64,000 nucleotides of DNA from Tractidigestivibacter scatoligenes (GTDB taxonomy: Bacteria > Actinomycetota > Coriobacteriia > Coriobacteriales > Atopobiaceae): NCBI RefSeq assembly GCF_001494635.1, contig NZ_LOJF01000011.1, positions 62,001 to 126,000 of the forward strand, read 5' to 3'. The position numbers were made by a program, and so were the translations under genes. Each line of letters opens with the position of its first letter. Positions within the stretch are counted from its first letter, which is position 1. Positions 1 through 9,290 of the stretch are shown piece by piece. Under the pieces are notes generated by a model. The model did no database searches, was not told the DNA's origin, and saw only the letters and a list, made by a program, of their open reading frames with translations.

Positions 1-37
1 TGTTCCATGTATTCGGAAACCCTCATCAAGCTCTTCC

Positions 38-469
38 CTACTCGCCCTCTTCGCCCTCGGCAGCGTCGCTGGCGCCGTCCTCGGCGTCCGCCGCGATGGG
101 ATAGCCGTTCTCGTCCTTCTCGACGCCAAGCGTTGGCGGGACGTTATCAAGCGCACGAGAGATGCGCTCGGCCTCGTCAGTGGTGGTGTCGATCTGGAAC
201 GCAAGCTCAGGCGTCACGCGCCAGCCAAGCGCGTGGCCGAGAAGCGAGCGGATGCGCCCCTTGGCGCGCTCGAGAGCAGCGGAGACCTCCTCGTAGCGGG
301 AGGCATCGCAGCTCACGTAGGCGCGCATGAAGGACTTGTCGACCGAGACCTCCACGCCCGTGACAGTCACGAGCTGGAGGTCGGGGTCGGAGACCTCAAA
401 GAGCATGATGGTGGCGAGCTTCTCGCGCGCAATCTCGTTGGTGCGGCGCGAGTGCTGGTTCTGCTTCAC
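38..469 (-). CDS. rbfA: Ribosome-binding factor A
   Basis: RbfA binds the 30S subunit and helps mature the 5' end of 16S rRNA. The 143-residue product has the usual RbfA body (NEIAREKLATIMLFEVSDP near the start, then the compact KH-like fold) and an acidic, Ala/Glu/Asp-rich tail. I chose the GTG start at 469 because GGGAGGC lies just upstream and the reading frame before it looks like shadow sequence. It follows infB by 10 bases and is the last visible gene of the rimP-nusA-infB-rbfA operon. What follows it lies outside the window. Identification is firm; the GTG start is likely but inferred. Confidence 0.93.
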   Translation of the reverse strand: MKQNQHSRRTNEIAREKLATIMLFEVSDPDLQLVTVTGVEVSVDKSFMRAYVSCDASRYEEVSAALERAKGRIRSLLGHALGWRVTPELAFQIDTTTDEAERISRALDNVPPTLGVEKDENGYPIAADAEDGASDAAEGEEGE

Positions 470-479
470 GTGTGCCTCC

Positions 480-3128
480 CTACTCCGTGCGCGCGACCTC
501 TTCGACGCGGTACGCCTCGATCTGGTCGCCGGGGTGGATGTCCTGGAAGTTCTCCAGGCCAATGCCGCACTCAAAACCGGCCTTGACACTCTTGACGTCG
601 TCCTTGTAGCGCCTGAGCGAGGCAATCTTGCCCTCGTAGACCACGATGCCGTCGCGCACGAGGCGAACCTGATCGTCGCGGGAGACCTCGCCCTCGGAGA
701 TCATGCAGCCGGCGGCGATGCCAACCTTGGGCACCTTGAAGGTGTCGCGGACCTCGGCGATGCCGGTCTGGACCTCCTCCTCGGTGGGCTTGAGCATGCC
801 GATACGGGCGGCGTCGATGTCCTCGATGGCCTTGTAGATGACGCTGTAGGTACGAATCTCGACGCCCTCGCGCTCGGCAGCGGCACGCGCCTTGGCGTCA
901 GGACGCACACCAAAGCCAATGATGATGGCGTTGGAGGCATCGGCGAGCGTGACGTCGGTCTCGGTGATGGCGCCCACGGCCGCGTGAATCGTGTTGATGC
1001 GGACCTCGGACTGGTCCATCTTGTCGAGCGAGTCCTGGAGCGCCTCGATGGAGCCCTGGACGTCGGCCTTGATGATGAGGTTGAGCTCCTTGACCTCGGC
1101 GTCTGCCATGGTGTCGAAGAGGTTCTCGAGCGTGACGTGCTTCACGCGGTTCTGCTCCTCGATGCGGGCCTTGAGGGCGCGCTGGTCAGCAAGGTCGCGG
1201 GCGTCGCGGTCATCCTGGAAGACGCGGAACTCGTCGCCTGCCATGGGGACGCTCTGAAGGCCCAGGATCTCCACCGGGTCGGAGGGTCCTGCCGTCTCGA
1301 CGGGATTGCCCTTGGGGTCGAGCATGGCGCGCACACGACCGTAGGCCATGCCAGCAACCAGGGCATCGCCAACGTGGAGCGTGCCGCGGGTCACGAGTAC
1401 CGTGGCAACCGAGCCACGGCCGCGGTCGAGCTTGGCCTCAAGGACGTTGCCCGAGGCAAAGGTGTCGGGGTTGGCCTTGAGCTCGAGGACGTCAGCCTCG
1501 AGCAGGACGGCCTCGAGCAGGTTGTCGATGCCGATGTGCTTCTTGGCCGAGATGTCGACGAACATGTTCTGTCCGCCCCACTCCTCGGGGATGATGCCGT
1601 ACTCGGTGAGCTCCTGGCGCACGCGGGTGGGGTCGGCGCCGGGCTTGTCGATCTTGTTCACCGCCACGACGATGGGCACGCCGGCGGCCTTGGCGTGGTT
1701 GATGGACTCGACGGTCTGGGGCATGACGCCGTCGTCAGCAGCCACGATAAGAATGACGATGTCGGTCACCTTGGCACCACGGGCACGCATGGCCGTGAAG
1801 GTCTCGTGACCAGGGGTGTCGATGAAGGTGATGGTGCGGCCGTTGATCTTGACCTGCGAGGCGCCGATGGCCTGCGTGATGCCGCCGGCCTCGCCCTCGG
1901 CAACGCCGGTGTGGCGAATGGCGTCAAGCAGCGACGTCTTGCCGTGGTCGACGTGGCCCATGACGGTGACCACGGGCGGACGGGGCTTCAGGTCCTTGGG
2001 GTCATCGTAGAAGGTGAAGGAGTTCTCCTCCTCCTTGGTCATGACCTTGACGTCGCGGCCCAGGTCGTCGGCGACCAGCTCGATGAGGTCGTCGGACATG
2101 GACTCGGTGAGCGTGAGGGGGTTGCCCAGGAGGAAGAGGCGCTTGATGATGTCGTTGGCCGGCACGCCGAGAAGCTCGGCGAGCTGCGCGACCGTGGCGC
2201 CCTGCGGGACCTTCACGGTGTCGAGCTGCGAGAGGTCTTGGTCGTTGGCGATGGCCTCCTCTATGCGCTTCTCCTCCGCGGCCTCCTCGGCCTGCTTCTG
2301 GCGGCGCTCCTTGCGGCGGCGGCGCCTGCCGGTGGACTCGCGCGACGCCTCCTCGACGGCCTCGCGGGCCTCGTCGAGGACGCGGCTACGGTTGTAGGCC
2401 TCGGCCTCGCGGGCCATGCGGCTGTAGCGGTCCTCGCCCTCGTCGCCGCGGCGGCTGCCCTTGCGGCCCTTGCGGCCGGGACGGCCCTCGCCCTGCTCGG
2501 GACTGCCGTCCTGCTCCATGCGAGACGGAGCCGAGTAGCTCTTGCGCTCGGAGCGGGCATGGTCGGAATCGCTGCGGCGCTCGCGGCGACCCTGGCCCTC
2601 GGCCTTCTTCTGCGCGGCCTCCTCGGCCTGCTGCTTGAGCACCTGCTCCTGCTGGGCAATCTGGTCAAGCAGCGAGGTGAAGGTGGGCATCGACTTGGGG
2701 GCGTTGTCGTGGACGCGGTTGCGCTCTTCCTCCTCGGCACGCTCCTTGGCGGCCTTCTCGGTAGCGCGCTTCTTCTCCTCCTCGGCGCGCTTCCTCGCAG
2801 CCTCGGCGGCAGCGCGCTTCTTCTCCTCCTCGGCGCGCTCGCGCTCGCGGCGCTTCTCGGCTGCGACGCGCTCCTTCTCGGCGGCCTCCTCCTCGGCCTT
2901 CTTGGCCTCGGCGGCAGCCTCCTCCTCGGCCTTCTTGGCGGCCTCAATCTGGGCAGCGCGATCCTCCAGGATGGGCTTGAGCTTCTTGCGCACAATGGAG
3001 ACGTAGGCGTCCTCGAGCGTCGAGGAGGCAGACTTGGCGGGAATCTTCATGTCGCGGAGATGGTCGAGCATCTCCTTGCTCGTCATCCCGTACTCCTTGG
3101 CAAGGTCGTGTACGCGAGTCTTGGCCAT
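480..3128 (-). CDS. infB: Translation initiation factor IF-2
   Basis: IF-2 is the GTPase that places initiator fMet-tRNA on the ribosome. The 882-residue protein begins with the small IF2 N-terminal module ([20 protein letters not shown]). A long, charged Lys/Glu/Ala/Arg-rich linker runs to about residue 290. The G domain follows with GHVDHGKTS near 390, DTPGHE near 435 and NKID near 489, and then domains II-IV. AAAGG precedes the ATG. It sits 73 bases downstream of nusA with no ylxR or L7Ae-type gene between, unlike many bacteria. Length and motifs are complete and nothing is broken. Confidence 0.98.
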   Translation of the reverse strand: MAKTRVHDLAKEYGMTSKEMLDHLRDMKIPAKSASSTLEDAYVSIVRKKLKPILEDRAAQIEAAKKAEEEAAAEAKKAEEEAAEKERVAAEKRRERERAEEEKKRAAAEAARKRAEEEKKRATEKAAKERAEEEERNRVHDNAPKSMPTFTSLLDQIAQQEQVLKQQAEEAAQKKAEGQGRRERRSDSDHARSERKSYSAPSRMEQDGSPEQGEGRPGRKGRKGSRRGDEGEDRYSRMAREAEAYNRSRVLDEAREAVEEASRESTGRRRRRKERRQKQAEEAAEEKRIEEAIANDQDLSQLDTVKVPQGATVAQLAELLGVPANDIIKRLFLLGNPLTLTESMSDDLIELVADDLGRDVKVMTKEEENSFTFYDDPKDLKPRPPVVTVMGHVDHGKTSLLDAIRHTGVAEGEAGGITQAIGASQVKINGRTITFIDTPGHETFTAMRARGAKVTDIVILIVAADDGVMPQTVESINHAKAAGVPIVVAVNKIDKPGADPTRVRQELTEYGIIPEEWGGQNMFVDISAKKHIGIDNLLEAVLLEADVLELKANPDTFASGNVLEAKLDRGRGSVATVLVTRGTLHVGDALVAGMAYGRVRAMLDPKGNPVETAGPSDPVEILGLQSVPMAGDEFRVFQDDRDARDLADQRALKARIEEQNRVKHVTLENLFDTMADAEVKELNLIIKADVQGSIEALQDSLDKMDQSEVRINTIHAAVGAITETDVTLADASNAIIIGFGVRPDAKARAAAEREGVEIRTYSVIYKAIEDIDAARIGMLKPTEEEVQTGIAEVRDTFKVPKVGIAAGCMISEGEVSRDDQVRLVRDGIVVYEGKIASLRRYKDDVKSVKAGFECGIGLENFQDIHPGDQIEAYRVEEVARTE

Positions 3129-3201
3129 GTGACCAACCTTTCATTCACGGGCGGCCGTGCCGCCCGGGTAGTGCCTGCAATCAAAAGTCCGCTTGGGGAC
3201 G

Positions 3202-4455
3202 CTAGATCAGAGAGTCGGGGTCGTCCGAGACCTCGGCATCCATGACCTTCTCGTGGATGCCGCAGTAACGCGAGCCCGGACGGGCCATGTTGCGGCACTG
3301 GATGCCGTTCTCGCCCACGTACTCGCAGCGGTGCTGCTCGCCGTCCTCCTCGGCCTCGCCCTCGGGGGCCTCAGCGGCATGTGGCAGATCGCGCAGGACA
3401 CCAGCGGCAAGCGACTCGTTCTTGATATCGATGTGCATGCCGGTGAGGTGCGCGGCCAAGCGTGCGTTCTGGCCCTCCTTGCCAATGGCCAGCGACAGCT
3501 GGTCGTCAGGCACGATGACCGTGGCGTAGCCGTCCTCGGGGCCAAGAACCACGCGAGACACGCGTGCAGGCGAGAGGGCGTTGGCAACGCAGCGGGCGGG
3601 GTCATCGGACCAGGGCACCACGTCTACGCGCTCGCCACGCAGCTCGGAGACAACGGTGCGCACACGACTGCCCTTGGGGCCGACGCAGGCACCCACGGGA
3701 TCGAGGTGGTCGTCCTTGGACGAGACGGCGACCTTCGAGCGGATGCCAGGCTCGCGGGCGATGGAGCGAACCTCGACGACGCCGTCGTAGACCTCGGGGA
3801 CCTCGAGCTCGAAGAGCCTGCGGATGAGGTCGGGGTGGGTGCGGGAGACCACGATGGGCGGACGCTGGCGCTCGCCGCGCACAGTGGGCTGGTCGTTGTT
3901 CGGGTCGCGCACGTCGATGATGATGGCCTTCAGGCGCTGGTTGTGCGCGTAGTGCTCGCCCACGGGACGCTCGTTGCGTTCCTCGGGGAAGCGACGCTGG
4001 TCAAAGTGGGGAAGCTCGGCCTCGACGCCCTCGCGGATCTTGATGATCGTGAAGTCGGGCGTGGTCTGGAGCACCGTGCCGGTGATGATGTCGCCGATGC
4101 GCTGCGAGAACTCCTCGTAGATCTGGACGCGGGCCGCGTTGCGCACGATTGCGCGAATCTCGGCCTTGGCGTGCTGCGCCGCGATGCGGGAGGTGTCGGG
4201 CGGGGTGACGTCCTTCTCGTCAAAGTCGAGGTACTCGCCGGTCTCCTCGTCGTAGGACTCCTCCTTGGGGATGAGTTCGTAGACGTAGACCTTGCCGGTG
4301 GCGTGGTCGATTGTGACGCGCGCGCCGAAGGGGAGGTGGAGAATGTCGGCATAGCTCTTGGCGAGCGACTGCTCCAGTCGGTCGAGCAGGTACAGCTCGT
4401 CGATGTGCTTCTCCTGGCAGAGCGCCATCAGCGCTTCCATCATTTCTGATGCCAT
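3202..4455 (-). CDS. nusA: Transcription factor NusA with C-terminal zinc-finger-like tail
   Basis: NusA binds RNA polymerase and nascent RNA and controls pausing, termination and antitermination. The 417-residue product has the N-terminal polymerase-binding domain, an S1 domain (about 135-200) and two KH domains ([10 protein letters not shown] near 252 and [13 protein letters not shown] near 319). There is no E. coli-type acidic repeat. After an acidic linker the last 45 residues carry a Cys-X9-Cys-X10-Cys-X2-His motif (about 376-401) of the kind seen in small zinc-binding domains. That tail is not part of classical NusA. GAAAGGA precedes the ATG. rimP lies just upstream, as is usual. Confidence 0.96.
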   Translation of the reverse strand: MASEMMEALMALCQEKHIDELYLLDRLEQSLAKSYADILHLPFGARVTIDHATGKVYVYELIPKEESYDEETGEYLDFDEKDVTPPDTSRIAAQHAKAEIRAIVRNAARVQIYEEFSQRIGDIITGTVLQTTPDFTIIKIREGVEAELPHFDQRRFPEERNERPVGEHYAHNQRLKAIIIDVRDPNNDQPTVRGERQRPPIVVSRTHPDLIRRLFELEVPEVYDGVVEVRSIAREPGIRSKVAVSSKDDHLDPVGACVGPKGSRVRTVVSELRGERVDVVPWSDDPARCVANALSPARVSRVVLGPEDGYATVIVPDDQLSLAIGKEGQNARLAAHLTGMHIDIKNESLAAGVLRDLPHAAEAPEGEAEEDGEQHRCEYVGENGIQCRNMARPGSRYCGIHEKVMDAEVSDDPDSLI

Positions 4456-4467
4456 GCGAGTTCCTTT

Positions 4468-4974
4468 CTAACCCTTGGCCCCGGTGGAGGGGGCATCGAA
4501 GTTTGGCTTGATCTTGCAGCTCTTGACCTGGTCGAGGGGGATGCTCACGCGCTCGCCGTCAACCGTGAGGACAACGTTTCCGCCGTCCAGGCCCTCCAGG
4601 CGGCCGGTGAAGTGGCGACGACCCTCGGTTGCCGTGGTCCCAAGCGAGACGTCCTCGCCGGCGAAGCGCTCGAAGTCGTGCGGACGACGGAGCGGACGCG
4701 AGAGGCCGGGCGACGAGACCTCGAGCGTGAAGGACCCCTCGATGGGGTCGAGCTCGTCGATCGCGGCAGAGATCCACTCGGTCTCGGCGGCCACCTCGTC
4801 GAGCGAGATAGGCGCGGCCTCCTCGTCTGCGTGGTCGATGCGCACGCGGACGCACGGGTTCTTCTTCGAGCCCACGACCTCGACGTCGACGATGTCGATG
4901 CCATGCTCGGGCGCTGCTGCCTCGAGCGCGTCAAGGATGCGCTGGCGCGTGTCGTGCTCTGGCACTGCGGGCAT
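4468..4974 (-). CDS. rimP: Ribosome maturation factor RimP
   Basis: RimP assists 30S assembly. The 168-residue protein contains the family signatures GIDIVDVEVVGSKKNPCVRV and LEVSSPGLSRPL, followed by the SH3-like C-terminal domain. A longer frame reaches 5052. The ATG at 4974 is preferred because GGGAGGGAAC lies immediately in front of it and conserved sequence begins here. It is the first gene of the operon. nusA begins 12 bases after its stop. Confidence 0.95.
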   Translation of the reverse strand: MPAVPEHDTRQRILDALEAAAPEHGIDIVDVEVVGSKKNPCVRVRIDHADEEAAPISLDEVAAETEWISAAIDELDPIEGSFTLEVSSPGLSRPLRRPHDFERFAGEDVSLGTTATEGRRHFTGRLEGLDGGNVVLTVDGERVSIPLDQVKSCKIKPNFDAPSTGAKG

Positions 4975-5116
4975 GTTCCCTCCCTCACACATCGCAGGTA
5001 CATACAGAAAGGAAGCGGGGTGAGAAACTCCACCCCACTTCCTACGAATCACTACTGCATTGCAAACTGAGTATAGGGACTTATCGGCAGGTGGTCAAGG
5101 ACCGAGACGGAGGGCA

Positions 5117-5392
5117 TCACAAGGACGCCACGAGTACCGCGGCCAAGCGCACCGGCCGCGGGAACGCGCCGCGCTTGGCAGCCTCGATGGCGGCCGACAT
5201 GCCGGCCGGGACTGCACGCGGCTCGTGGCGCTTGGCGGTGTAGCGGTGCACCTTGACGCCGGCTGCGCTCAGGGCAACGACGACCGGCTCGCCCTCGTAG
5301 CCCTGGAGCGTCTTCCCGTCGTAGGTGAAGCTGACCAGGCGCCCTCTCTCGGTTGTCCCGAGGATCGGGTGCTCATCGAAGCGCGTTCCCAT
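5117..5392 (-). pseudogene. Deletion-fused remnant of a (2Fe-2S)/FAD oxidoreductase
   Basis: The 91-residue frame starts like the small 2Fe-2S_4 proteins that partner SoxA/HcnA-type oxidoreductases (VSFTYDGKTLQGYEGEPV, then YTAKRHEPR). The cysteine-rich cluster loop that should follow HEPR is absent; the product has no cysteine. Instead the sequence runs straight into PAGMSAAIEAAKRGA, which looks like the start of an FAD-binding Rossmann fold (GxGPAGMSAA...), and then unrelated residues to the stop. The simplest reading is a deletion that joined the starts of two neighbouring genes, leaving a non-functional remnant. Known family traits and inference are mixed here; a very divergent intact small protein is the alternative. 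Confidence 0.6.
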
Positions 5393-5992
5393 GCGATCAC
5401 TTCCCCAAACTCTCTGCGGGTCCAGGCCCGCACTCTCCGGGGCTCCCCTGCCCCACGCATACCGTTTTACGTGGGAGGATTCGCTGGGTCTTGTAAGAAT
5501 CGGAACCAAACGAGCATGGTAACGGGAGTTTCGCACGCCTGAAACATGACGGCACGCGGCCGTTAGCAATTGGGCCTGGGAGCCGCGCTGAGCGAGCTGG
5601 CGACAGGCTGAAGCGTTTTGGGCCATCCTCGCGATATGCTCTGCCCAAAATTTTCGATTGCCGGCCTCTTTTGGGCGAATCGATGAGTACGAAGAATCTA
5701 ACTTTTTGCGGAACCGCAGGTAGAGAAATGGCACCCGTGGGGTGATACTAAGCGGAACCCCTATTTTTTACCGGCGACCGCAAATTTTAGGCACGAGGTC
5801 CCGCGGGGAGGCCCGCATCCGCTCCAAACGCATGGTGCGCCGCAACACATTCGCACTCGAACGTGTATCCCGCGCAGGTCACCACACAATCGAGCACCGA
5901 ATGTAAATCGACCATGGCGAAAGCGGGGATAAAAAGGGCCCGTCGCGCGCGGCGACGGGCTCTAAAGGGCAAACGCAGTTCGGACACTAAAC
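5393..5992. other. 600-bp gene-free stretch
   Basis: No convincing gene was found on either strand. It contains three alternating copies of an 8-mer, TTTTGGGC at 5616, its complement GCCCAAAA at 5643, and TTTTGGGC again at 5669, so two mutually exclusive hairpins are possible. A looser palindrome has arms near 5698-5711 and 5778-5791 (CTAACTTTTTGCGG / CCGCAAATTTTAGG). A small GGGGT...ACCCC hairpin followed by a T-run lies at 5740-5770. The terminator of the next gene occupies its right end. Confidence 0.6.
5931..5962 (-). terminator. Rho-independent terminator
   Basis: On the minus strand, a GC-rich hairpin (GAGCCCGTCGCC / GCGACGGGCC) is followed by TTTTT. It lies 31 bases past the stop of the NuoF-like gene and should end the transcript of the flavoprotein and iron-sulfur genes upstream. 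Confidence 0.85.
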
Positions 5993-7057
5993 CTAGTGCA
6001 CGCGGCAGGGAATGGGATGCGGCGGCGTCTTGGGCTTCTTGAGCCCCGCCGTCACCACAGCACCCTTGGGGCACGCGTCCAGGCACTTGCCGCAATGCAC
6101 GCAGGCGCGCTGGTCGATCACGTGGACAAAGCCCGCCTTACCCTCGATGGCGTCCTCCTCGCACGCGTCCAGGCACTCGCCGCAGCCGGTGCAGCGAGAC
6201 ACCAGGATATGGTAGGTGACAAGCGCGCGGCACTTCCCCGCCGGGCACTGGTGGCGCGAGACGTGTGCCTCGAACTCGTCGCCAAAGAGGTCGAGCGCCT
6301 GCGCGGCCACAGAGGCCATGCGCTGGCCCACCTCGCAGAGCGCCTGCTCGGACATCGTAGGCGCAAGGTCGCGGACAAGGTCGAGGTCGGCGCTCTGACC
6401 CTTGCCGGCGCAGGCGTCGGCAAGAATCGCGCAGAGCTGGTGGCCGCCCTCGTTGCCAAAGACGCACCGTCCGCAGCACTCGCGGTGGAATCCGTCGAGG
6501 ATCTCGCGCACGGCGTCAACGGCGCAGTCGCCCGCACCAATGACGCGCACGTCATCGCAGGAGAGGGTCACGCCATCCCCAAAGTGCGCGGGCGCCACAC
6601 AGGTGCTCATGGGATAGCCTAGGTAGACGGCCTTAACGTCGTCGGCGGAAACGCTCGCGGCGCCGAGAAGCTCCCCCACCGTGGTAAGTGCGGCGCTCTC
6701 CACGCGCGCATCGCCCACGTAGACCACCTTGCGCTCGTCGCCACGGAGCCAGCTCTCGCCGGACACGAGCGGGTCGCAGCCCTCGGTAGTTCCGCTCACA
6801 GCGGAGGGCAGGGGCTTCTCGCCGACAAGGACGCGCGCGGCGGCGGTGTCGTTAGCGTAGACGAAGCCAAAGGAGTCGTCCGCCGTGACGTAGCTCCCCT
6901 CGGGCAGCGCGGCGATAACGTCTGTGGCAGAGGCGGGCACAATCAGGCGCACATCCTCGGCCGCCGCACGACGCGCGGCCTCCTCGAGGTTGGAACGAAG
7001 CAGCTCGAGCGCGACCGGATGCGAGCGGTCGAGCGGCATGAAGTTGACGAGAGTCAT
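5993..7057 (-). CDS. NuoF-like iron-sulfur protein without FMN/NADH domain
   Basis: The 354-residue protein matches the C-terminal half of NuoF/HoxF-type subunits. It has an SLBB-like stretch (about 125-165) and the NuoF 4Fe-4S domain (CCGRC near 192, later Cys near 269). Two ferredoxin 4Fe-4S motifs (CTGCGECLDAC near 284, CVHCGKCLDAC near 320) follow. The glycine-rich FMN/NADH-binding domain expected at the N-terminus is missing and replaced by about 120 unrecognised residues. Its start overlaps the stop of the upstream FAD/Fe-S gene by 4 bases (ATGA), so the two are co-translated and probably form one electron-transfer complex. NAD(P)H would then be handled by the partner subunit. The ATG at 7057 is chosen over an upstream frame extension because of this overlap. 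Confidence 0.85.
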   Translation of the reverse strand: MTLVNFMPLDRSHPVALELLRSNLEEAARRAAAEDVRLIVPASATDVIAALPEGSYVTADDSFGFVYANDTAAARVLVGEKPLPSAVSGTTEGCDPLVSGESWLRGDERKVVYVGDARVESAALTTVGELLGAASVSADDVKAVYLGYPMSTCVAPAHFGDGVTLSCDDVRVIGAGDCAVDAVREILDGFHRECCGRCVFGNEGGHQLCAILADACAGKGQSADLDLVRDLAPTMSEQALCEVGQRMASVAAQALDLFGDEFEAHVSRHQCPAGKCRALVTYHILVSRCTGCGECLDACEEDAIEGKAGFVHVIDQRACVHCGKCLDACPKGAVVTAGLKKPKTPPHPIPCRVH

Positions 7058-9201
7058 CGTGTTGCGCTCCTTTGCGGGTACTCGTTCCACAGCTTCGGGC
7101 GCTCGAGGGTCAGGCGCAGATCGCACTGGAGGCAGCGGGACGCCTCGCGCTCCGCCTCGGACTCGGCGAAGGGGCACTCGTACTGCTTGAAGTTGTCCCG
7201 GCGCTCGGCTGCGGGGGCAATCTTGGGCTCCAGCGGCGCGTCGTAGAAGTGCTCGCCCGGACGGCCAATGTGCTGCTCGGGGGCGTCGGCGTCGAGAAGG
7301 ACCTCGGAGATGTCGCCGTCGCCGCCCAGATAGCGGTCGATGGACTGCGCCGCCTCGCGGCCGCCCTCGATGGCACCAATCACGGACTTGGTGCCCGTCA
7401 CAGCGTCTCCCGCGGCAAAGATGCCCTCCTCGCTCGTGCGGTGCTCGCCGTCCGCCACCAGATACGGCCCGTGCGTGAGCTCGAGGCCCATGTCGCGCGT
7501 GTCCTCGGGCTTCTGGCCAACGGCAAAGATCACGTAGTCGGCGGGAAGCGTAAGCTCGCCGCCCTCGACGAGCTCGGTCACCGCGCGGTGGTTCTCGTCA
7601 AAGTAGAACTTGGCAATCTTGTTGATGGTGATGGAGCCTACCTTGCCCGAGCCCTCCTCGGACTCGTTGATGGAGGTGAAGGCGTAGGCGTCATGCAGCA
7701 CCACGCCCTCCTCGGCAGCCTCCTCGCGCTCCTCGGGGGTGGAGGTCATGACGGCCTCGGCCTCGAGGCAGGCAACGTCGACGCTCGTGGCACCAAGGCG
7801 CACGGCGGTGCGGGCGCAGTCGTAGGCAACGTTTCCGCCGCCGAGAACCACCACACGCCCCTTGACCTCGATGGGATTGCCCTTACGGGAGGCCTTGAGG
7901 AAGTCGGTGTTGCGAATGACACCCGAGAGGTCGTGCCCCTTCATGGGGAGCACGGTCCCGTCGAAGGTGCCAACCGTCACAAGCACCGCGTCATAGCTGC
8001 CGAGAAGCGACTTCACGTCGTGCAGGCGCTCGCCGCAGCGGAGCTCGATGCGGGGCTTCTCGTCCGTGCCCTGCGTCACCTCGAGGATGGTCGAGACCTC
8101 GTGGTCGAGAACCTCGTCGGGCAGGCGGTAGGCGGGAATGCCGTAGCGAAGCTGGCCGCCGGGGCGTTCCTCGGCCTCGAAGACCGTGACCGCATGGCCC
8201 TTCTCTGCCAGGTAGTACGCCGCGGTGAGGCCAGCGGGGCCGGCGCCCACGATGGCCACACGCTTGCCCGTAAGCGGCTCGTGACGCACGCGGGACTTCC
8301 ACTCGCCCGTGTCACGCACGGCGGCAGCGCGCTTGAGCCTGCAGATGGAGAGCGGACCCTCCAGGTGGTTGCGCTTGCACTCGCCCTGGCAGTTGTGGGT
8401 GCAAATGGAGCCCAGGGTCTCGGGGAACGGGACCTTCTCGCGCACGACGGCCGTGGCCTTCTCCCACTCCCCCGCCTTCACGTGGCGCAGGTAGCGCGGG
8501 ATGTCGATGTGCGCGGGGCAGCCGGAGCGGCAGGGCACCACGTTGTCCTCGCGGCTGCGCTCGGGCTTGTTAAGGCCGAGAACGTCCACGATCGAACCAG
8601 TGGGGCACACCTCGACGCAGGCGCCACAGAAGCGGCAGCCCGCCTCCTCGAGCGAGACGCCCCCGTCGATGCCAATGCGCACGCCGTCCTCGGTGCGCTG
8701 GTAGTCGAGAACCCCAACGCCACGCAGCTCGCGGCAGGCACGCACGCAGCGGCCGCAGCGCACGCAGCGCGTGAACATGTGGGTGATGAGCGGGTTGGAA
8801 TCGTCCGTGGGAACGGTGCGGGCACGGCAGCGCCAGCGCGACGGCGAGACACCCAAGTACTGGTACATGGACTGCAGCTCGCAGACGCCGTACTTGGGGC
8901 AGCCGGTGCAGTCCGAGGGGTGGGTGGCGAGAATGAGCTCCATCGCCATCCTGCGCACGTGGTCGGCACAGGCGGCGTGGGAGTCGACGACCATCCCTTC
9001 CTCAACTGTGGTCTTGCATGCGGGAACGGCATGCCCCGACCCGTTCACCTCGACCGCGCACAGCCTGCAGCCGCCAACGGCCTCGAGGTCCGGGTGCTTG
9101 CAGAGGTGCGGGATAAAGATCCCCGCATCGAGCGCGGCGTCGAGCACGGAGGTGCCCTCGGCGGCCTCGACCTCACTCCCGTCTATGGTCAGCTTCATCA
9201 T
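7054..9201 (-). CDS. NuoG/GltD-like iron-sulfur FAD oxidoreductase
   Basis: This 715-residue fusion begins with a 2Fe-2S ferredoxin domain (Cys 34, 45, 48, 62). A NuoG-type His/Cys cluster follows (His 94, Cys 98, 101, 107), then two 4Fe-4S motifs. The rest resembles the glutamate synthase small subunit: an Fe-S segment, an FAD-binding motif (VAIVGAGPAG near 313) and an NAD(P)H-binding motif (VVVLGGGNVA near 447). Such proteins oxidise or reduce NAD(P)H and pass electrons through iron-sulfur clusters, often with a NuoF-like partner in bifurcating enzymes. GGAGAGG lies 6 bases before the ATG at 9201. Upstream in the same direction is the fumarate-reductase-like flavoprotein, a plausible redox client. 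The exact reaction is unknown. Confidence 0.88.
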   Translation of the reverse strand: MMKLTIDGSEVEAAEGTSVLDAALDAGIFIPHLCKHPDLEAVGGCRLCAVEVNGSGHAVPACKTTVEEGMVVDSHAACADHVRRMAMELILATHPSDCTGCPKYGVCELQSMYQYLGVSPSRWRCRARTVPTDDSNPLITHMFTRCVRCGRCVRACRELRGVGVLDYQRTEDGVRIGIDGGVSLEEAGCRFCGACVEVCPTGSIVDVLGLNKPERSREDNVVPCRSGCPAHIDIPRYLRHVKAGEWEKATAVVREKVPFPETLGSICTHNCQGECKRNHLEGPLSICRLKRAAAVRDTGEWKSRVRHEPLTGKRVAIVGAGPAGLTAAYYLAEKGHAVTVFEAEERPGGQLRYGIPAYRLPDEVLDHEVSTILEVTQGTDEKPRIELRCGERLHDVKSLLGSYDAVLVTVGTFDGTVLPMKGHDLSGVIRNTDFLKASRKGNPIEVKGRVVVLGGGNVAYDCARTAVRLGATSVDVACLEAEAVMTSTPEEREEAAEEGVVLHDAYAFTSINESEEGSGKVGSITINKIAKFYFDENHRAVTELVEGGELTLPADYVIFAVGQKPEDTRDMGLELTHGPYLVADGEHRTSEEGIFAAGDAVTGTKSVIGAIEGGREAAQSIDRYLGGDGDISEVLLDADAPEQHIGRPGEHFYDAPLEPKIAPAAERRDNFKQYECPFAESEAEREASRCLQCDLRLTLERPKLWNEYPQRSATR

Positions 9202-9238
9202 GTCCCTCTCCAATGACAATGATGGTTTCGCAAGATGG

Positions 9239-9268
9239 CGCGCCCCGCCGCATGCGCAGCGGGGCGCG
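9239..9268 (-). terminator. Intergenic hairpin, weak terminator
   Basis: A strong stem (GCGCCCCGC / GCGGGGCGC) lies between the flavoprotein stop and the FAD/Fe-S gene start. No clear T-run follows, so it may reduce read-through or protect RNA ends rather than terminate fully. Confidence 0.5.
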
Positions 9269-9290
9269 ACCCATCACGCGCTCTTAGGTA

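Noticed and set aside
327-3245. 972-residue open frame on the plus strand opposite infB
   Set aside because: Its translation is Leu/Val/Asp/Gly-rich and repetitive, with no family pattern; it is the antisense shadow of infB in high-GC DNA.
7072-9216. 714-residue plus-strand frame opposite the Fe-S/FAD gene
   Set aside because: Low-complexity antisense shadow; the minus-strand gene has clear motifs and ribosome sites.
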